Positions 12,445 through 24,125 of a stretch of 64,000 bases of DNA are shown here, one piece after another (the stretch's first letter is position 1; every line of letters begins with the position of its first letter). Source of the DNA: Stomoxys calcitrans (taxonomy: Eukaryota; Arthropoda; Insecta; Diptera; Muscidae); contig NC_081552.1 of NCBI RefSeq assembly GCF_963082655.1, positions 192,708,075 through 192,772,074 on the forward strand. Direction: 5' to 3'. The notes under the pieces are model-generated. The model had not been told where the DNA came from, made no database searches, and saw only the letters and a list, made by a program, of their open reading frames with translations. The position numbers and the translations under genes are program-made.

Positions 12445-13266
12445 ATGCATACAGTGTACATTTATGCTGAATACGCATTAAAAAATAAAGTTTATAATGT
12501 CCTCATTGATTTCATTCCAAAAGCAGGTAAACCTACCACACAAAGGCGAAAGATTTTCCTCCTATTAGTCTGTTATTGTTGTTGTAGCAGTGTGTTGTAC
12601 GTTGAGGCAGCAGCCCTTGCCTGTGAAGGATGTTATCCTGTCAAGGAATATGCAATGGTAGCATTTCTTGACATTGAAGGTACTTTCTATAATGTATGAC
12701 CGACGTCAATCATGAAGGAGCTGGAGTTTCTAGGCATCCAATTCTACCGTAAGAGAGTTTATTAGTAGCTTACTTTCCAAAATATGCATTTCGGCAGTTT
12801 TGTAATCTGTAGATCTAAAAATGAGGTATACTGTCTCCTGTACTTCGGAATATAGCCATTACCAATATATTATTGTCTCTGCAAGAAAAAGGTGTAAAAG
12901 TGGTCGTGAGGGCAAAGTTTCCCAGCACTCTTAGAAATATCCTATAGGAAGCTGTACGTGCGACAACGAAGTGGATAACCAAAAGTGGTCTAGGAGTAAA
13001 TCCGTGTAAAACACAAGAAGTTCTTTACAGCAAGAGATACAAGTTATCTATAGTGGCAACTGTCTCCTTGGGAGGGAATGTTTGATTTACTGAAAGCTCA
13101 AAATATTGTACCTTGGTGTTCTGTTGGACAGGAAATTGAAAATTAAATCAAACTTTTTGGAAAGGGCTAAAAAGGCAACTCTTGCCCGATACACCTGCAA
13201 GAGAGCTATTGACAAAAGTTGGGTGTTTAAACCGAGTGTCATACAATGTTTATATACTGCAGTTGA
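12445..13266 (+). pseudogene. non-LTR retrotransposon remnant, lineage R-a
   Basis: Aligns by eye with 39130-39800. It keeps FLDIEGTFYNV (palm motif A), then MKELEFLG, and downstream the YLGVLLDRKLK-type and TRATLARYTCKRAIDKSWVF-like text across frames. The catalytic YADD region is deleted. Stops and frameshifts throughout. Confidence 0.7.
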
Positions 13267-13267
13267 G

Positions 13268-14004
13268 CTATGTTAGGCCCTTTTACATCCTTCTTCAATT
13301 TGGCGCCGATCGGTCCAGATTGGGATATAGCTGCCATATACACCGATCTTTCGGTTAAAGGTCTCGGGTCCATAAAAGGCGTATTTATTGTCCAATGTCG
13401 CCGAAATTTGGGACAGTGGGTTGTGTTAGGGCCTTCGACATCCTTCTTCAATTTGGCCCAGATCGGTCCAGATTTGGATATAGCTGCTATATAGACCCAT
13501 TCCTCGATTTAAGATCTTGGGCCGATAAAAGACGCATTTATTGTCAAATGTTGCCGAAATTGGGGACAGTGGGTTGTGTTAGGGCCTTCGACATCCTTCT
13601 TCAATTTGGCCCAGATCGGTTCAGATTTGGATATAGCTGCCATATAGACCGATCTCTCGATTTAAAGTCTTGGCCCCATAAAATTCTCATTTATAATCCG
13701 ATTTCGCTGAAATTTGTCATAGCGACTTATGTTAGGCTCTTCGACATCCGTGTCCTATATCATTCAGATCGGTGCAGATTTGGATATAGCTGTCAAAAAG
13801 ACCGATATTTTGTTCAACAAAATTGAACAGTGACTCGTATTTATTAGACCACTCAATGTCCGTGCCGAATTTGATCTAAATCGGATCAATTTCGATAAAG
13901 CTGCTATGGGTGCATATTTTATGCAATTTTCACCGGATTATGACCTAAGGTGGGACCGGAAATGGTGGGTATCCAAAGTTCGGCTCGGCCGAACTTAATG
14001 CCTT
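13268..14004 (-). mobile_element. family B element, right part with terminal hairpin
   Basis: Three and a half units on the - strand. The end reads GGTGGGTATCCAAAGTTCGG then CTCGGCCGAACTTAATGCCT, a TTCGG...CCGAA hairpin followed by a T-rich tail. It touches family A at 14005-14007 with no spacer. Confidence 0.75.
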
Positions 14005-14978
14005 TTTATACCCTCCACCATAGGATGGGGGGTATACTAATTTCGCCATTCTGTTTGTAACTACTCGAGACCCCATAAAGTATATATATTCTTGATCGTC
14101 GCGACATTTTATGTCGATCTAGCCATGTCCATCCGTCCGTCTGTCTGTCGAAAGCACGCTAACTTCCGAAGGAGTTAAGCTAGCCGCTTGAAATTTTGCA
14201 CGAATTCTTCTTATTAGTGTAGGTCGGCTGGTATTGTAAATGGGCCACATCGGTCCATGTTTTGATATAGCTGCCATATAAACCGATCTTGGGTTTTGAC
14301 TTCTTGAGCCTCTAGAGTGCGCAATTCTTATTCGATTGGAATGAAATTTCGCACGACGTGTTTTGTTATGATATCCAAAAACTGTGCCAAGTATGGTTTA
14401 AATCGGACCATAACCTGATATAGCTGTCATATAAACCGATCTTGGGTCTTGACTTCTTGAGCCTCTAGAGGGCGCAATTCTTATCCGATTTGAATGAATT
14501 TTTGCAGGAAGTATTTTGTTATGATATCCAACAACAGTGCCAAGTATGGTTCAAATCGGTTCATAGCCTGATATAGGTGCCACATAAACCGATCTGGGAT
14601 CTTGACTTCTTCAGCCTCTAGAGGTACGACGGATCCTCTCATGACCATCAACATACGTGTTTATTATGGTCTGAATCGGTCTATAACCCGATACAGCTCC
14701 CATAAAAATCGACTTCTTTATTATATTTTACTTCTTGAGCCCCCAAAGGGTGCAATTCTTATTCGAATTGGCTGACATTTTACACAGGTCTCCAACATAT
14801 AATTTAATTGTGGTCCAAACCGGACCATACCTCGATATCGCTCTAATAGCAAAGCAAATCTTTTCTTATATCCTTTTTTGCCTAAAAAGAGATGCCGGGA
14901 AAAGAACTCGACAAATGCGATCCATGGTGGAGGGTATATAAGATTCGGTTCGGCCGAACTTAGCACGCTTTTACTTGT
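14005..14978 (-). mobile_element. family A element, both ends present
   Basis: The left end is TATACCCTCCACCAT (14007) and the right end ATGGTGGAGGGTATA (14924-14938), followed by TTCGGTTCGGCCGAACTTAG and CACGCTTTTACTTGT. The left part has a block found in complete copies: CCCCATAAAGTATATATATT, TCTAGCCATGTCCATCCGTC and GAAAGCACGCTAACTTCCGA. Then about four units. No coding capacity. Confidence 0.8.
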
Positions 14979-15101
14979 AACTTGTTCATTTTGCAAAAGC
15001 ATAATATTCAAATTTGGGAATATTTTTTTCTTTTTCAATATAAGGCATATTTGTTTGGGGCCCACTATCATGCACCTTCTCAATTCTGCAAAGGCAAATT
15101 A

Positions 15102-15302
15102 GCCCACGAACATTCCATTTACTAACATGGGCAGATTTCTCACATATCACTGTATGCATACGGACGTGCTATTTTTTCAGCCGACCCCGAATGACGTGCC
15201 GCAGGTCGACTCCTCTTTGAGGAGAAGTTTTACAAAGTACCTTACTAATGTCGCCAGCATTAGGAGGGGATAACCACCGTCATAGGCGGACTTGCTAACT
15301 TT
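15102..15302 (-). mobile_element. S1 SINE copy, internally deleted
   Basis: Reads from GCCCACGAACATTCCATTTA through GAGGGGATAACCACCG to TCATAGGCGGACTTGCTAAC. The B-box segment between CCACCG and TCATAGG is missing. Confidence 0.65.
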
Positions 15303-17485
15303 GGAATTATATTCTTATTGTCTCGTTAATATATTACCTCTCTCTCAATGATGGCACCGTGGAACCGGACTTTATAACTTTTAGGCTGTTCCCGGTGTAC
15401 AAGTGGCTTTATGAGTATCAGAAAACCGACTTCCAGCAGGCACCTTTTAAACATTCCGAACAAGAGTTTCATTCCGTTCTCAGATATTTACTTTTTGAAG
15501 TCAGCCAGGATCCGGATCCTCTTTACAAAACCATATTTTTATAATTCCGTTAATAAAAAATTTCCTTGGGCTGTCACATTAAGGTAGGACCATTTTTGAT
15601 GCGATTTCAATTGAAGTCAATGGCGAGATAGGAAATCTCATGCGGAACGTGTAACCCAATACTCCCACCCCTCCATTTAATACTGACCGCTATTGAGGAC
15701 TCATTAATTTGCATTTAACAGCAACAAAAAGGGGCACTGCACATCGGCACAGAATGAAAAATAAGCCCAAAAATCCAGCCACACTATTCATTGTATATAT
15801 GTGACAAGGTATTTGTATGGTATGTACTCTTACATATATAAGTAACTAAAATTCCCACTGAATGAAAAAAAGAATGCTCATTCAGAGTTAGATGAGAGTC
15901 GAGAGTACTATGTGCCTGATAAGAAATTGTTGTTTCCTCTACGACGAAACAGGAGACGGATGATGATGATTGTACCGGGTGTTCGAATCTTGTTGTATGT
16001 GTGTGTGTCAGTTTAAGAGCCTGCGTCCGTAGTGGTGGTTGGAATTTGAGTGTGACTTTTTGAATGTTCACGTCTAAAGAGTAATGTGCGAGCGTGAGAC
16101 TGCTTAAAATGCTACTGGTGCGACAAGTACATGACCAAATGGTAAGTCAGGTGCACCACAACCACTACTACCACTACAACGAATCTGGTGATGATGATGA
16201 TGAGTTCAAACTTTTGCCAATGTGTATGTGTGCTGAAATAAATCCTGGCAAATACAACAAAATCCTCGCATTCACTGCTATATACTGCTTGGGCTCGTGT
16301 GTCCTGCCTTTTTCCACCATGGATCTATGGTGTGTGTGTGTGTGTTTTATTGAGTTTGGTTAACATTGCACGTTCGTTGGTCGTTTACTCCTGCTGCTGC
16401 TGTTGCTGCCTGTTTGCCGACGAGAGTATATCTTTGAGCTTACATGAATGTGTGCGTGACTGCTTATTTTTTTGGCTTAAGGCTCTTCCTTTTCTTCGGC
16501 GCGTTGTTGAGTATATTTGTTGTTGCTTTTGCTTTATTGTTTTTGTAACTGTTCGTGTTGTGCATGCCGAGTCAACCATGTCACCCCAAAGAACACACAC
16601 ACACACACAGCCATGCACAAGAAATTTCATTTCTCTACTAAGATTTGTAAGTCACCGTAGTAACCTTTGTTTTTCTTGTTGTTGTCTTTATTCTTGTAAT
16701 GGGTGCGTGCATAAGAATGTTGTTGCCCGTTACAAGGGGGAGAAGACTGTATGACTGAATGCCTTGCTTCTTTTTACACTCTGGGAGAGGAGTAACTATT
16801 TGGTGGTATGTGTGTGTTTTTTGATAGTAAAAAGAGTGCGTGCATGTATGAGGGGGTTTGCTTAGAGTGGCTCTGCTAGACAGCACAGAGAGAAACGTTA
16901 ACTGTTAAGATTCCTTGGTTTGTACTATTGCTGTTGTTATTGTTGTGTTTTTATGGTAAATCTTATGGCTGGAAATTTGTCATAGAATCACAACGTCGTT
17001 GTATGCTGTGTGTGTCTCGAATGGGCCATTGCCGTTCGCTGCCGCCACTGTCACCGACTTTGTGTGCGTTTGTCATTATTCCCATTGCCGTTGTTGTTAT
17101 TGTTCTTTTGTTTTTTTTTTTGTTGCTGCCTTCAATGTATGTGTGAGACATCTTCAATTCCACTTTGGTTTTTGTTTTGTTTGTGACGTGAACGTGGGCT
17201 TTTCGAATTATTCTGCACGTACTCGTTGCCAACAACGGACGTACGCTCGTATTACGACGCTTGGCATATCTTTGGGAACGAATACCCCCCAAATAAAAAA
17301 ACAACAACAAAAAAGATATTAGACTCACGCACGCACACTAACATACATACAGCCATAGCAAATCGTAAAGGAAGAAGATTCGTGCTGAATTTTTATACAG
17401 TTTTCATTTAAACCTCAACCAAGTCAAAAACTCTTGATTCTTCTTCTGCCTGTTCAAACTCAAGCGGTCGGTGCCAAGCGAACAA
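15303..17485. other. proximal upstream region of trh
   Basis: About 2.2 kb with no mobile element that I recognise. It is rich in short GT/TG, CTG and GTT tracts (for example 16331-16343, 16390-16412, 17101-17125) and GATGATGATG (16188-16203). Several frames of 60-150 codons are simple-repeat artefacts. Likely trh promoter-proximal control DNA by position; nothing specific is proved. Confidence 0.4.
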
Positions 17486-17516
17486 GAGAGAGCGAGGGGG
17501 CAACCATCAAGCAACA

Positions 17517-17522
17517 TATAAA
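17517..17522 (+). promoter_or_regulatory. trh: candidate TATA box of trh
   Basis: TATAAA lies in a stretch with GAGA-type purine runs just upstream (17486-17498). An initiator-like CCAGTC follows at 17542-17547, with its A about 27 bases after the first T of the box, a little close but workable. This would put the start of transcription near 17544 and give a leader of about 1 kb. No transcript evidence is available here; a TATA-less start further downstream is equally possible. Confidence 0.3.
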
Positions 17523-17544
17523 CGACCAGCCAGCTAACTAGCCA

Positions 17545-18574
17545 GTCGCGGCAGTAGCGCAACATAATTGCCGCCCCCTCAACGTGAGCGCGACGCGTTT
17601 CAAATCGTGAGTGCGTGTACATGTCTTCCTTCGTACCACAAGAAGTGAGTGAGTTTCGTCATCGCCATCATCATCATCATCATCATTGTCGTCGTGATGT
17701 TTTTGTGCCCAGTGATGGTGTTGTAGTAGTGTTGTAACATCAATCGGATGCTGGACTTTAGTTCAATAACGTCTATTACGTGCCAAATCCGTTAAATATC
17801 TTTGTGTAGGCAACACAATACCGACGAAAACGTAACACACAAACCAAGCAAAAAAAACGTAACGCGTTTAACGTGATCAGCCAAAAACTTGCATCCCAGT
17901 TAGCCAGCCAGCCTGGTAGTCAGTCATTCTGGCCGGTTAACACAAGACAAGGCTAACGAGTGTTTTATTTTTTGTGATTTTTTCGGTGGCGGCAACTTCC
18001 GTTAGAGTGGACGAGCGCGTGTGAATTTTTGTGCAATCATCATCTACAATTTTTGGCCGGAGTTAATTCAAAACGTAACACACGTTCGATTGGCGGCAGA
18101 TTGCAATTTGAATTTTGATAAGTTTAACGAAAAAACCAACAACAAAAGTATACACAAAGCAAAACAACAGCAAGCTGCAATATCCTAAACAAGGAAAGAC
18201 ATCAAAACCAACACTAAACTCCCCCACCACACTCTTGAAACAGAAAAAAGTGAAGCTACAAAGTGAAAGTGATTGACCTCAAATATATTAAAAAGAAAAA
18301 AATAAATTTTTTGTTATTCTATAGCAACAGTTCAAAGGTCATTTATTAGATATTGTCCTCAAACAAAAATTTTATAACAAAAAATGTTGCTTTTAACCTA
18401 AAACTACAAAAAACCCAAGAGTTCAGGAAATTAAGCTTCCTACTCTTCACAACGAAACTCTGCATAAACAAACTTCCCATCTCCCCCAATATAAAGCAAA
18501 CTACCTCAAAATATCTAAGAAAAACACATCAAACATTCATAACATTCCTACCTTAGACAAATCCTAGCTGGAAC
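17545..18574 (+). other. trh: probable trh 5' leader (5' UTR)
   Basis: Unique, repeat-free sequence runs from the candidate promoter to the trh ATG. It is rich in CAA/AAC tracts typical of fly leaders. An in-frame stop at 18554-18556 excludes an N-terminal extension of the protein. A very short upstream ORF (ATG at 18384, stop at 18399-18401) precedes the true start. A donor-like AAGTGAGT near 17645 and a pyrimidine-rich TTCTATAG ending at 18324 could bound a leader intron, but nothing proves its use. Confidence 0.5.
17777..17782 (+). promoter_or_regulatory. TACGTG, Trh/Tango-type binding site in the leader
   Basis: TACGTG is the CNS-midline-element core bound by Trh:Tango and Sim:Tango in Drosophila, where trh maintains its own expression. 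This copy lies in clean sequence about 230 bp after the putative start site. Further copies in non-repeat upstream DNA are at 502-507 and 8675-8680. A 6-mer is common by chance, so function is inference. Confidence 0.3.
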
Positions 18575-18816
18575 ATGTTACCCTATCAAGCTGTGGCCAT
18601 GGATTATGCTGGCTATCAACGTCAACAGACTCCCGGTCATCCCGGCAGCCATATGGCTCCCATGGGCTCCTTGGGCATGCCGGCGGTGGGCGCTGGTCCC
18701 TTTACACATTCGTGGCTAGTGCCCACACAAGATTTATGCGCTGTGCCTTATAATAAAATGCCAAATCAACATCACCATCATCAGGGTCAACATCAACCAC
18801 AACCATTGGAACCCGG
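18575..18816 (+). CDS. trh: trh coding exon 1: N-terminal segment
   Basis: The ATG at 18575 has a good fly context (GAAC before it) and an in-frame stop 19 bases upstream. It encodes residues 1-80 plus two bases of codon 81. The start MLPYQAVAMDYAGYQRQ and the later THSWLVPTQDLCAVPYNKM match the remembered Drosophila Trh N-terminus closely. A His/Gln-rich stretch (QHHHHQGQHQPQP) is the only low-complexity part. The exon ends CCCGG before GTTAGT, giving a phase-2 intron; the first base of exon 2 completes Gly81. No known domain sits here, and the segment distinguishes Trh from other bHLH-PAS proteins. The reading frame runs a little way into the intron before a stop; that tail is not coding. 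Confidence 0.93.
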
Positions 18817-19274
18817 GTTAGTTAAAAAAAAAAAATATTTTAATAAAAACAAAATTATAGAAATATAAAAATTTTGGAGAGTTTCTTAGATTGTTGTGTT
18901 GTGTTTTAACTTGTATTTAATCTGTGGAGACACGATTTTCGAACAGATCTTTCATACAAAAGTGCTAAAGCCGAGTTGGTAGTAAACTCTATGAACCTCA
19001 ATCCATGCATTTGCTTTTAAGCATGTAATTTATGTAATAAGTCTTCTATTCACTATCAAAACAAATTTACTTCGAAAAAGAAGAAAACATTAAATACTAG
19101 TCATCAAATTGAGCATTTTATTAAGTATTTCTTTGTGCCTAAGTTCACGGGTCATAGTTCGGAAGAAACGTTTGATCCTATTTTCTGCTTTGTACGGTAC
19201 TACTAGTAAAAAAAACTTTGGCCGATAGTTTTGGACAACTGTGTGGCAGCAATCGGCAGATGCTAACCTCTGTA

Positions 19275-20110
19275 CTGTAGAGCAGAGATTAGCATGTCCG
19301 CCTATGACGCTGAACGCCTGGGTTCAAACCCCGGCGTGAACATCAGAAAATTTTCAGCGATGGTTATCCCCTTATTAATGTTGGCTACATTTGTGAGGTA
19401 CTTTGCCATGTAAAAACTTCTCCACTGCAGCTCGCCGTTCGGACTCGGCTATATAAAAAGGAGGCCCCTTTTCATTGAGCTTAAAATAGAATCGGACAGC
19501 ACTTATTTTTTTTCATGTGACCAACACGCAGGGAATGTCCCCTATATATGCAGTGCATTGCGTTGGCAAATAGGAAAGTTAAGGGTTGGAAGGGGGAAAG
19601 AGGGAAAGAGGAAGTAGTATTTATTGATATTCGTCTTAAATTTCTGAACGTCAATGTCGGAGGGAAAGACATTAGCCGGAAGTCGATTCCACATACGAAT
19701 GGTTCAGGCGAAAAATTAATTTTCTCGGTAATGCATGGTTCGGTCGATTGGCCAATCAATTACAAACGCGTGTGAGTTACTGGCAAGTCTTGTATTCCTG
19801 GTGAACATCCTAACGTCAGGGATAAGAAGACGAATATCCCTGGAACACACGCCATGAAAATAACGATAGAGCAATACAACGCTACCCACATTCCGACGAT
19901 GTTCAAGAGAAGCAATAGAGTTGGATACCCTACTCCTGTCCACATAAGAGAGTTATATTCCATCCTCGACCTGATGTAGGAGGTATAGATGTTGAGAAGA
20001 TTGAGCTTAAAATTGAATCGGACAGGACTCATTGATATGTGAGAAGTTCCTGTTTCATAGAGGAATGTTCCAGGGCAAATTTGTAATTGCATTTGCATTG
20101 CATTTGTGTG
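19275..20110 (+). mobile_element. S1 SINE copy split by a retroelement
   Basis: Head and body at 19275-19506 (TAGAGCAGAGATTAGCATGT; B box GGTTCAAACCC; TCGGACTCGGCTATATAAAA). The tail resumes at 20001-20110 (TCATTGATATGTGAGAAGTT). The segment around GAGCTTAAAATNGAATCGGA occurs on both sides of the insert. Confidence 0.7.
19506..20000 (-). pseudogene. non-LTR retrotransposon remnant, lineage R-e (RT C-terminus)
   Basis: The - strand reads YTSYIRSRMEYNSLMW, then (another frame) SIASLEHRRNVGSVVLLYRY, FTRNTRLASN, HAFVIDWPIDRTMHYREN, then a WNSLP-region remnant. This is the C-terminal tail of a jockey/CR1-type pol. A T8 run at 19506-19513 is its poly(A) tail on the + strand. 5'-truncated, two or more frameshifts. 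Confidence 0.7.
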
Positions 20111-20744
20111 GCGGCAATCAATGTAGAATCGTCATACTAAATTTGTCTTCAAAATATTGTGAAAGTGGAATTTTGTCGTTATAGAAACTATGCAGATAAA
20201 AATCTTTTGGAAAATGTCTACACTCCAAACAAGATTTCGATTATTTGTGTAAATTAAAATTAACCAACTTTATTAGAACTTATGCTTGCTATAGTCATTT
20301 ACCAATTTCTTGCGATGTTATAATGCAAACTGAAATCTTGAATCAGTTTCTGCGTAGTTGATCATCTTTAGAGAATAGGTACTACAAACCTTCCGTTGGG
20401 GAATATGGTTAATGGTACTACAAGTCTATCCAATGATGTTCCATTTTTATTAGATTTTTTTCTTACTAATGGATATGGTCTCTTGGTCAATATTAAAATT
20501 AGACCTAGGCCCTATGCTGACTATAGTTACCAACTTATTGTTGTATTCCTATGAGCACGAGATTAGGCTTAAACCTAGGATATCTGATTCTCAAGTATTT
20601 TGTAATGACCCAAAAATTTATAGAAAATATCGCATATTGCATCAACGTTGTTTAACGCCATAAGCGTGCCAATCCATACACCTCGATTGATCCTTAAATT
20701 TTACAAAAAATTCAAACAAGTACTTTACTATATTTTAATTGGCT
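20111..20744. other. intron 1 DNA, nothing recognised
   Basis: AT-rich, no repeat family, no plausible frame. Confidence 0.4.
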
Positions 20745-21190
20745 ATGACAGAACATTTGCTCCACTAGCCGAATGTAGAATAGCGTTCCAAACGCCTCGA
20801 TCTTCTGCGCTCATTCTAAAATATCTGACACCAAGTTTCGAGATGTCTCCCACCACTTGATCTTTCCATCGGGCTTTTGGTCTTCCCGGTTTGCGTGTAC
20901 CACCGTGTTTGTCTTCAAAAGACTTCTTTGCTGGAGCTTCTTCATCCATTCTGACAACATGACCTAGCCAACGCAGCCGTTGTATTTTGAAGAGTCTAAC
21001 TATGCTATCTCCGTCATACAGCACATAAAGCTCGTGGTTCATACGTCGATTATATTCTTCATTAACGCAAACTGGTCCATATATTTTACGAAGAATCTTT
21101 CTCTCAAATACTGCAAGTACTGCCTCATCTGCTTTCACAAGTACCCATGCTTCAGAACCATATAACAGCACGGGTAACACGGGCCTTTTT
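20745..21190 (-). pseudogene. non-LTR retrotransposon tail, lineage R-c
   Basis: An open frame of about 145 codons (- strand) reads LPVLLYGSEAWVLVKADEAV, FERKILRKIYGPV, IQRLRWLGHVVRMDEEAP and GRPKARWKDQV. This is the C-terminal region of the insect retroelement group whose RT has GFRQGDSLSCDLFN. Frame intact here, but the RT core is missing (5' truncation). A second copy of the lineage is at 44925-46130. Confidence 0.75.
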
Positions 21191-22170
21191 AGAATTTTTG
21201 ACTTTTATCAAAATGGCAAAAGTCAACTTTTGCAAAAAGCAGACGCTTCAACTTTATGTAAAAAATTTTGAAAATTTTCTATATGAGATAGTTCTGTTTC
21301 CAATATAAGTTTTTGTAAACTTTTGTCATCAAGATATAAATTAGCTCATTTTTATATTAAACCACCCCGCCATCTTAAAGCCAATATGGCTAATATTTTT
21401 CATTAAATTTCAAAAGTTTCCACATTCCTGCTTATTTTTCCCTTTTTGTGGACATGAGTTAAAGCTTGAAATGGTCTATATGTAAATCTGAACCGATTTA
21501 GTTAAAAATTGGCAGAGGCTTTCAGATGGGTAATTCAACATTCATTCCATGCCAAAATTCGTGCACATCCGCCGCAAATTGTAGTAACTACGCCCTAGCA
21601 CGGGTAAATCGGGTATGTGTTTAAAAAAAAAAAAAACACTTTTTGTTTTTTGGGACACTCTACTGTACGCCCATTCATATAAGAGAAGTATCCCCGCTGT
21701 TCTTAAATGGAATGGTCACGATCAAATTTTCAATTTGCAGATCGTTTTGACAGGATCTAAAGTTTTAAGCCTGTACTAAAAAGAAATTGGCGTCTGGATG
21801 GCTTAGTTTGATCACAATTGGGTAAATAACGATTTTCGTTTTGGCATCTCGCATGTGAGGTCGATAACTGTAAGTTTATTATGCTTGCTGGGGGTACAGA
21901 TTGTGAGTACGGAGTTCGTCACAGACATTTATTGGATTCGGTGAATGATAAAAAACTCAACTTAATTAATTTGGTCAAGAGAGCTTTGAGATTATATGGG
22001 ATCTAACAAGCTAAGAGAAGTATCCCCTGTTCCTTAATGGAATAATAATAGGAGTGTTTGTGTGAATTCGAGTAACTAAGGTTTGTGGTTCAATCTATGC
22101 CATGGCTGCCTAAAAGAAGATGTATAGGTCTTTTAGCATGTAAATAGGCAAATAGGTTTAAAATTTGGTT
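21191..22170. other. intron 1 DNA with a family C fragment
   Basis: About 21470-21620 matches family C (TATGTAAATCTGAACCGATT, TTCATTCCATGCCAAAATTC). The rest is unassigned. Confidence 0.4.
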
Positions 22171-22174
22171 AACA

Positions 22175-23930
22175 GGTCTCCTAGTTTGTAGGTTAGATTG
22201 AAAAGAGGGTGCGGATGTTAATCCAACCCATTGCACTATGGACATACACCTAAGCCAGTAATCAGCTTGTTGAGCGCTCTAAATACTAAAAAAACGTAAC
22301 CTCGAAAAAGAAAGTCTAAGTTAGGAATTCCGTACTACTTACAAAATCCTTAATTTTTTTCTATGCCACGCCCCTAAGTTGGTTCATGTCTGGCATTGTG
22401 TCTTCACCTGAGTTCCGGTATTCGTTAGACGCAAAAGCCGGGCAATAAAAAAGGAAATGCTCCAACGTCTCATCATCTTCCCTGCATGCCCTACGCATGT
22501 TATTACTTGCCGCACCGATTTTACATAAGTGAGCTCGCAGTCCTATGTGCCCCGTTTTGATACCAATAAATATACTGAACTCCATCTTGCTTCCTTTTGG
22601 TAATAGCCTCGTCTTCTCTCGATCTGGATCCCCCCATAGGATTTTTGACGTCCTACCGACCGTTTCACTATTCAACAGGGTTGTATGCGCGTAATATCGC
22701 CCATCCTTTTAACTCGGACTGCGTCGACCCGAAAGGCTTCGGGTTAACCAAGGTTATTGACGACATTCCTCTGGCCTTTACCGCCACTAAATCTGTTATG
22801 GCCCGGCATCCAAACAATGCGGATTTTTCCATCCTCAGAAAAGGCTTTAATCTCCTTCTAACACTGCAAGACTGTTCGTGACCTTACTGTCCTGGTTGTT
22901 ATTGCCCTTATGGCCATTTTATTGTCCGTAAAGATGTTCACACTCAACGTTAGCACCACCTCACGCATTCCGTGATCGCTCGGATCTCCGCCTGCAGGAC
23001 AGTATCATGGTCAGGCAGTCTAAAACAGATCTCCGTCCCTGGGTTCTCAATGTAGACCCCCAGGACCACTTTGTTCCCTAGCTTTGATCCATCCGTGTAA
23101 CATGATTTCCAGATGCCAATACCAGAGTTACGTCAATCCAAGACTTTGCCGCTGGCAGCAGTTCTCGCACTCGACCTTAAGGTTCATCTCAGGTATCCGC
23201 TTGGAAACCTCTTCCCTTCCTTCCAGGTTGCCTATCGTCGCCTCGATTATACCGCGATGGTATAAGCTGCTCCCATCCTCAATCCATTCTCCCATCGCCT
23301 TAAGTCTCATAGCCGGAGTGGCTGTCTCACACTTAATCTCTATATCAATGGGTTGTATATCTAGTTAAATATCCAGTGCCCTAGTGGGCGTGGTTCTCAT
23401 CGCTCCGCCTATGCCAAGACAACATGCCCTTGGAACCTGTTGTATGATCCTTATGTTGCACTTTTTCTCCATAGCAGTCCACCAAACTACTGAGGCGTAA
23501 GTTAGTATTGGTGTAATTACGCTCCTGCAGAGCCAGTGGACTATCCTCGGATTCAGGCCCCATTTCGAGCCTATAGCCCGTCTACATAGTACCCAACATC
23601 TATGAGCCTTCTCAGTACGCACTTGAATGTGACACTTCCAATTCAGTTTCCTCTCAAAGATCACACCTAAGTATTAGACCTTGCCAGATATCGAAATCGT
23701 TTTATTGAGGAAACGTGGTGCTTCGTCTTTCTCGTGAGTAACCATATTTCAGTCTTCTCAGGGTTAACATTGAGACCTCTGGGTCTTGTCCAGTCATATG
23801 CCATATGCAAGACCCTTTCGGCCCTTCTGCATAGCTGGTTCGGATTCTTTCCCATTAGAATTATTATAACATTGCCTAAGACTGAAATAATATGCACTGA
23901 GATGACTTGTTCAACTTTTATACCCACCAC
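22175..23930 (-). pseudogene. non-LTR retrotransposon, lineage R-b, RT-RNase H-tail
   Basis: In - strand order: VIILMGKNPNQLCRRAERVL (after the catalytic loop), GLNVNPEKTEIWLLTRKTKH, the thumb with ERKLNWKCHIQVR and ITPILTYASVVWWTAMEKK, an RNase H region (about 22900-23350, frameshifted), then KTGHIGLRAHLCKIG and CREDDETLEHFLFYCPAFAS, the cysteine-rich tail. The 3' tail ends with a GGTTAGATTGAAAAGAGGG-type sequence (as read on +). An RNase H domain points to the I-type branch of non-LTR elements. The 5' half including the endonuclease is missing. Confidence 0.8.
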
Positions 23931-24125
23931 CATAAGGTGGGAGTATACTAATCTAGCCATTTCGTTTGTTGTACCTCAAAATATTGATCTGCCATCCATT
24001 AAAGAATGTATCCGTCCGTCTATCAGTTTGAAGAAATCACGATAGCGTTTGAACGTATGAAGATATCAGGATATCTTCGGTTTAAACTTATCCCTAGAAG
24101 CTGCAATTTTTATCCGATTTGGCTG
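23931..24125 (-). mobile_element. family A-type end fragment
   Basis: TATACCCACCACCATAAGGT, then CTAATCTAGCCATTTCGTTT and GTATCCGTCCGTCTATCAGT, the left-end block of family A in decayed form. Confidence 0.55.

Noticed and set aside
16299..16754. 151-codon Cys/Phe-rich frame on the + strand
   Set aside because: Made of TGT/TTT/GTG simple tracts; no homology and no coding bias.
18353..18556. Frame just upstream of the trh ATG as an N-terminal extension
   Set aside because: It has no ATG start and ends at the in-frame TAG 18554-18556; leader sequence.
20743..21180. Clean 145-codon frame on the - strand as a host gene
   Set aside because: FERKILRKIYGPV and RLRWLGHVVRMDEEAP are the tail of a non-LTR pol; 5'-truncated copy of lineage R-c.
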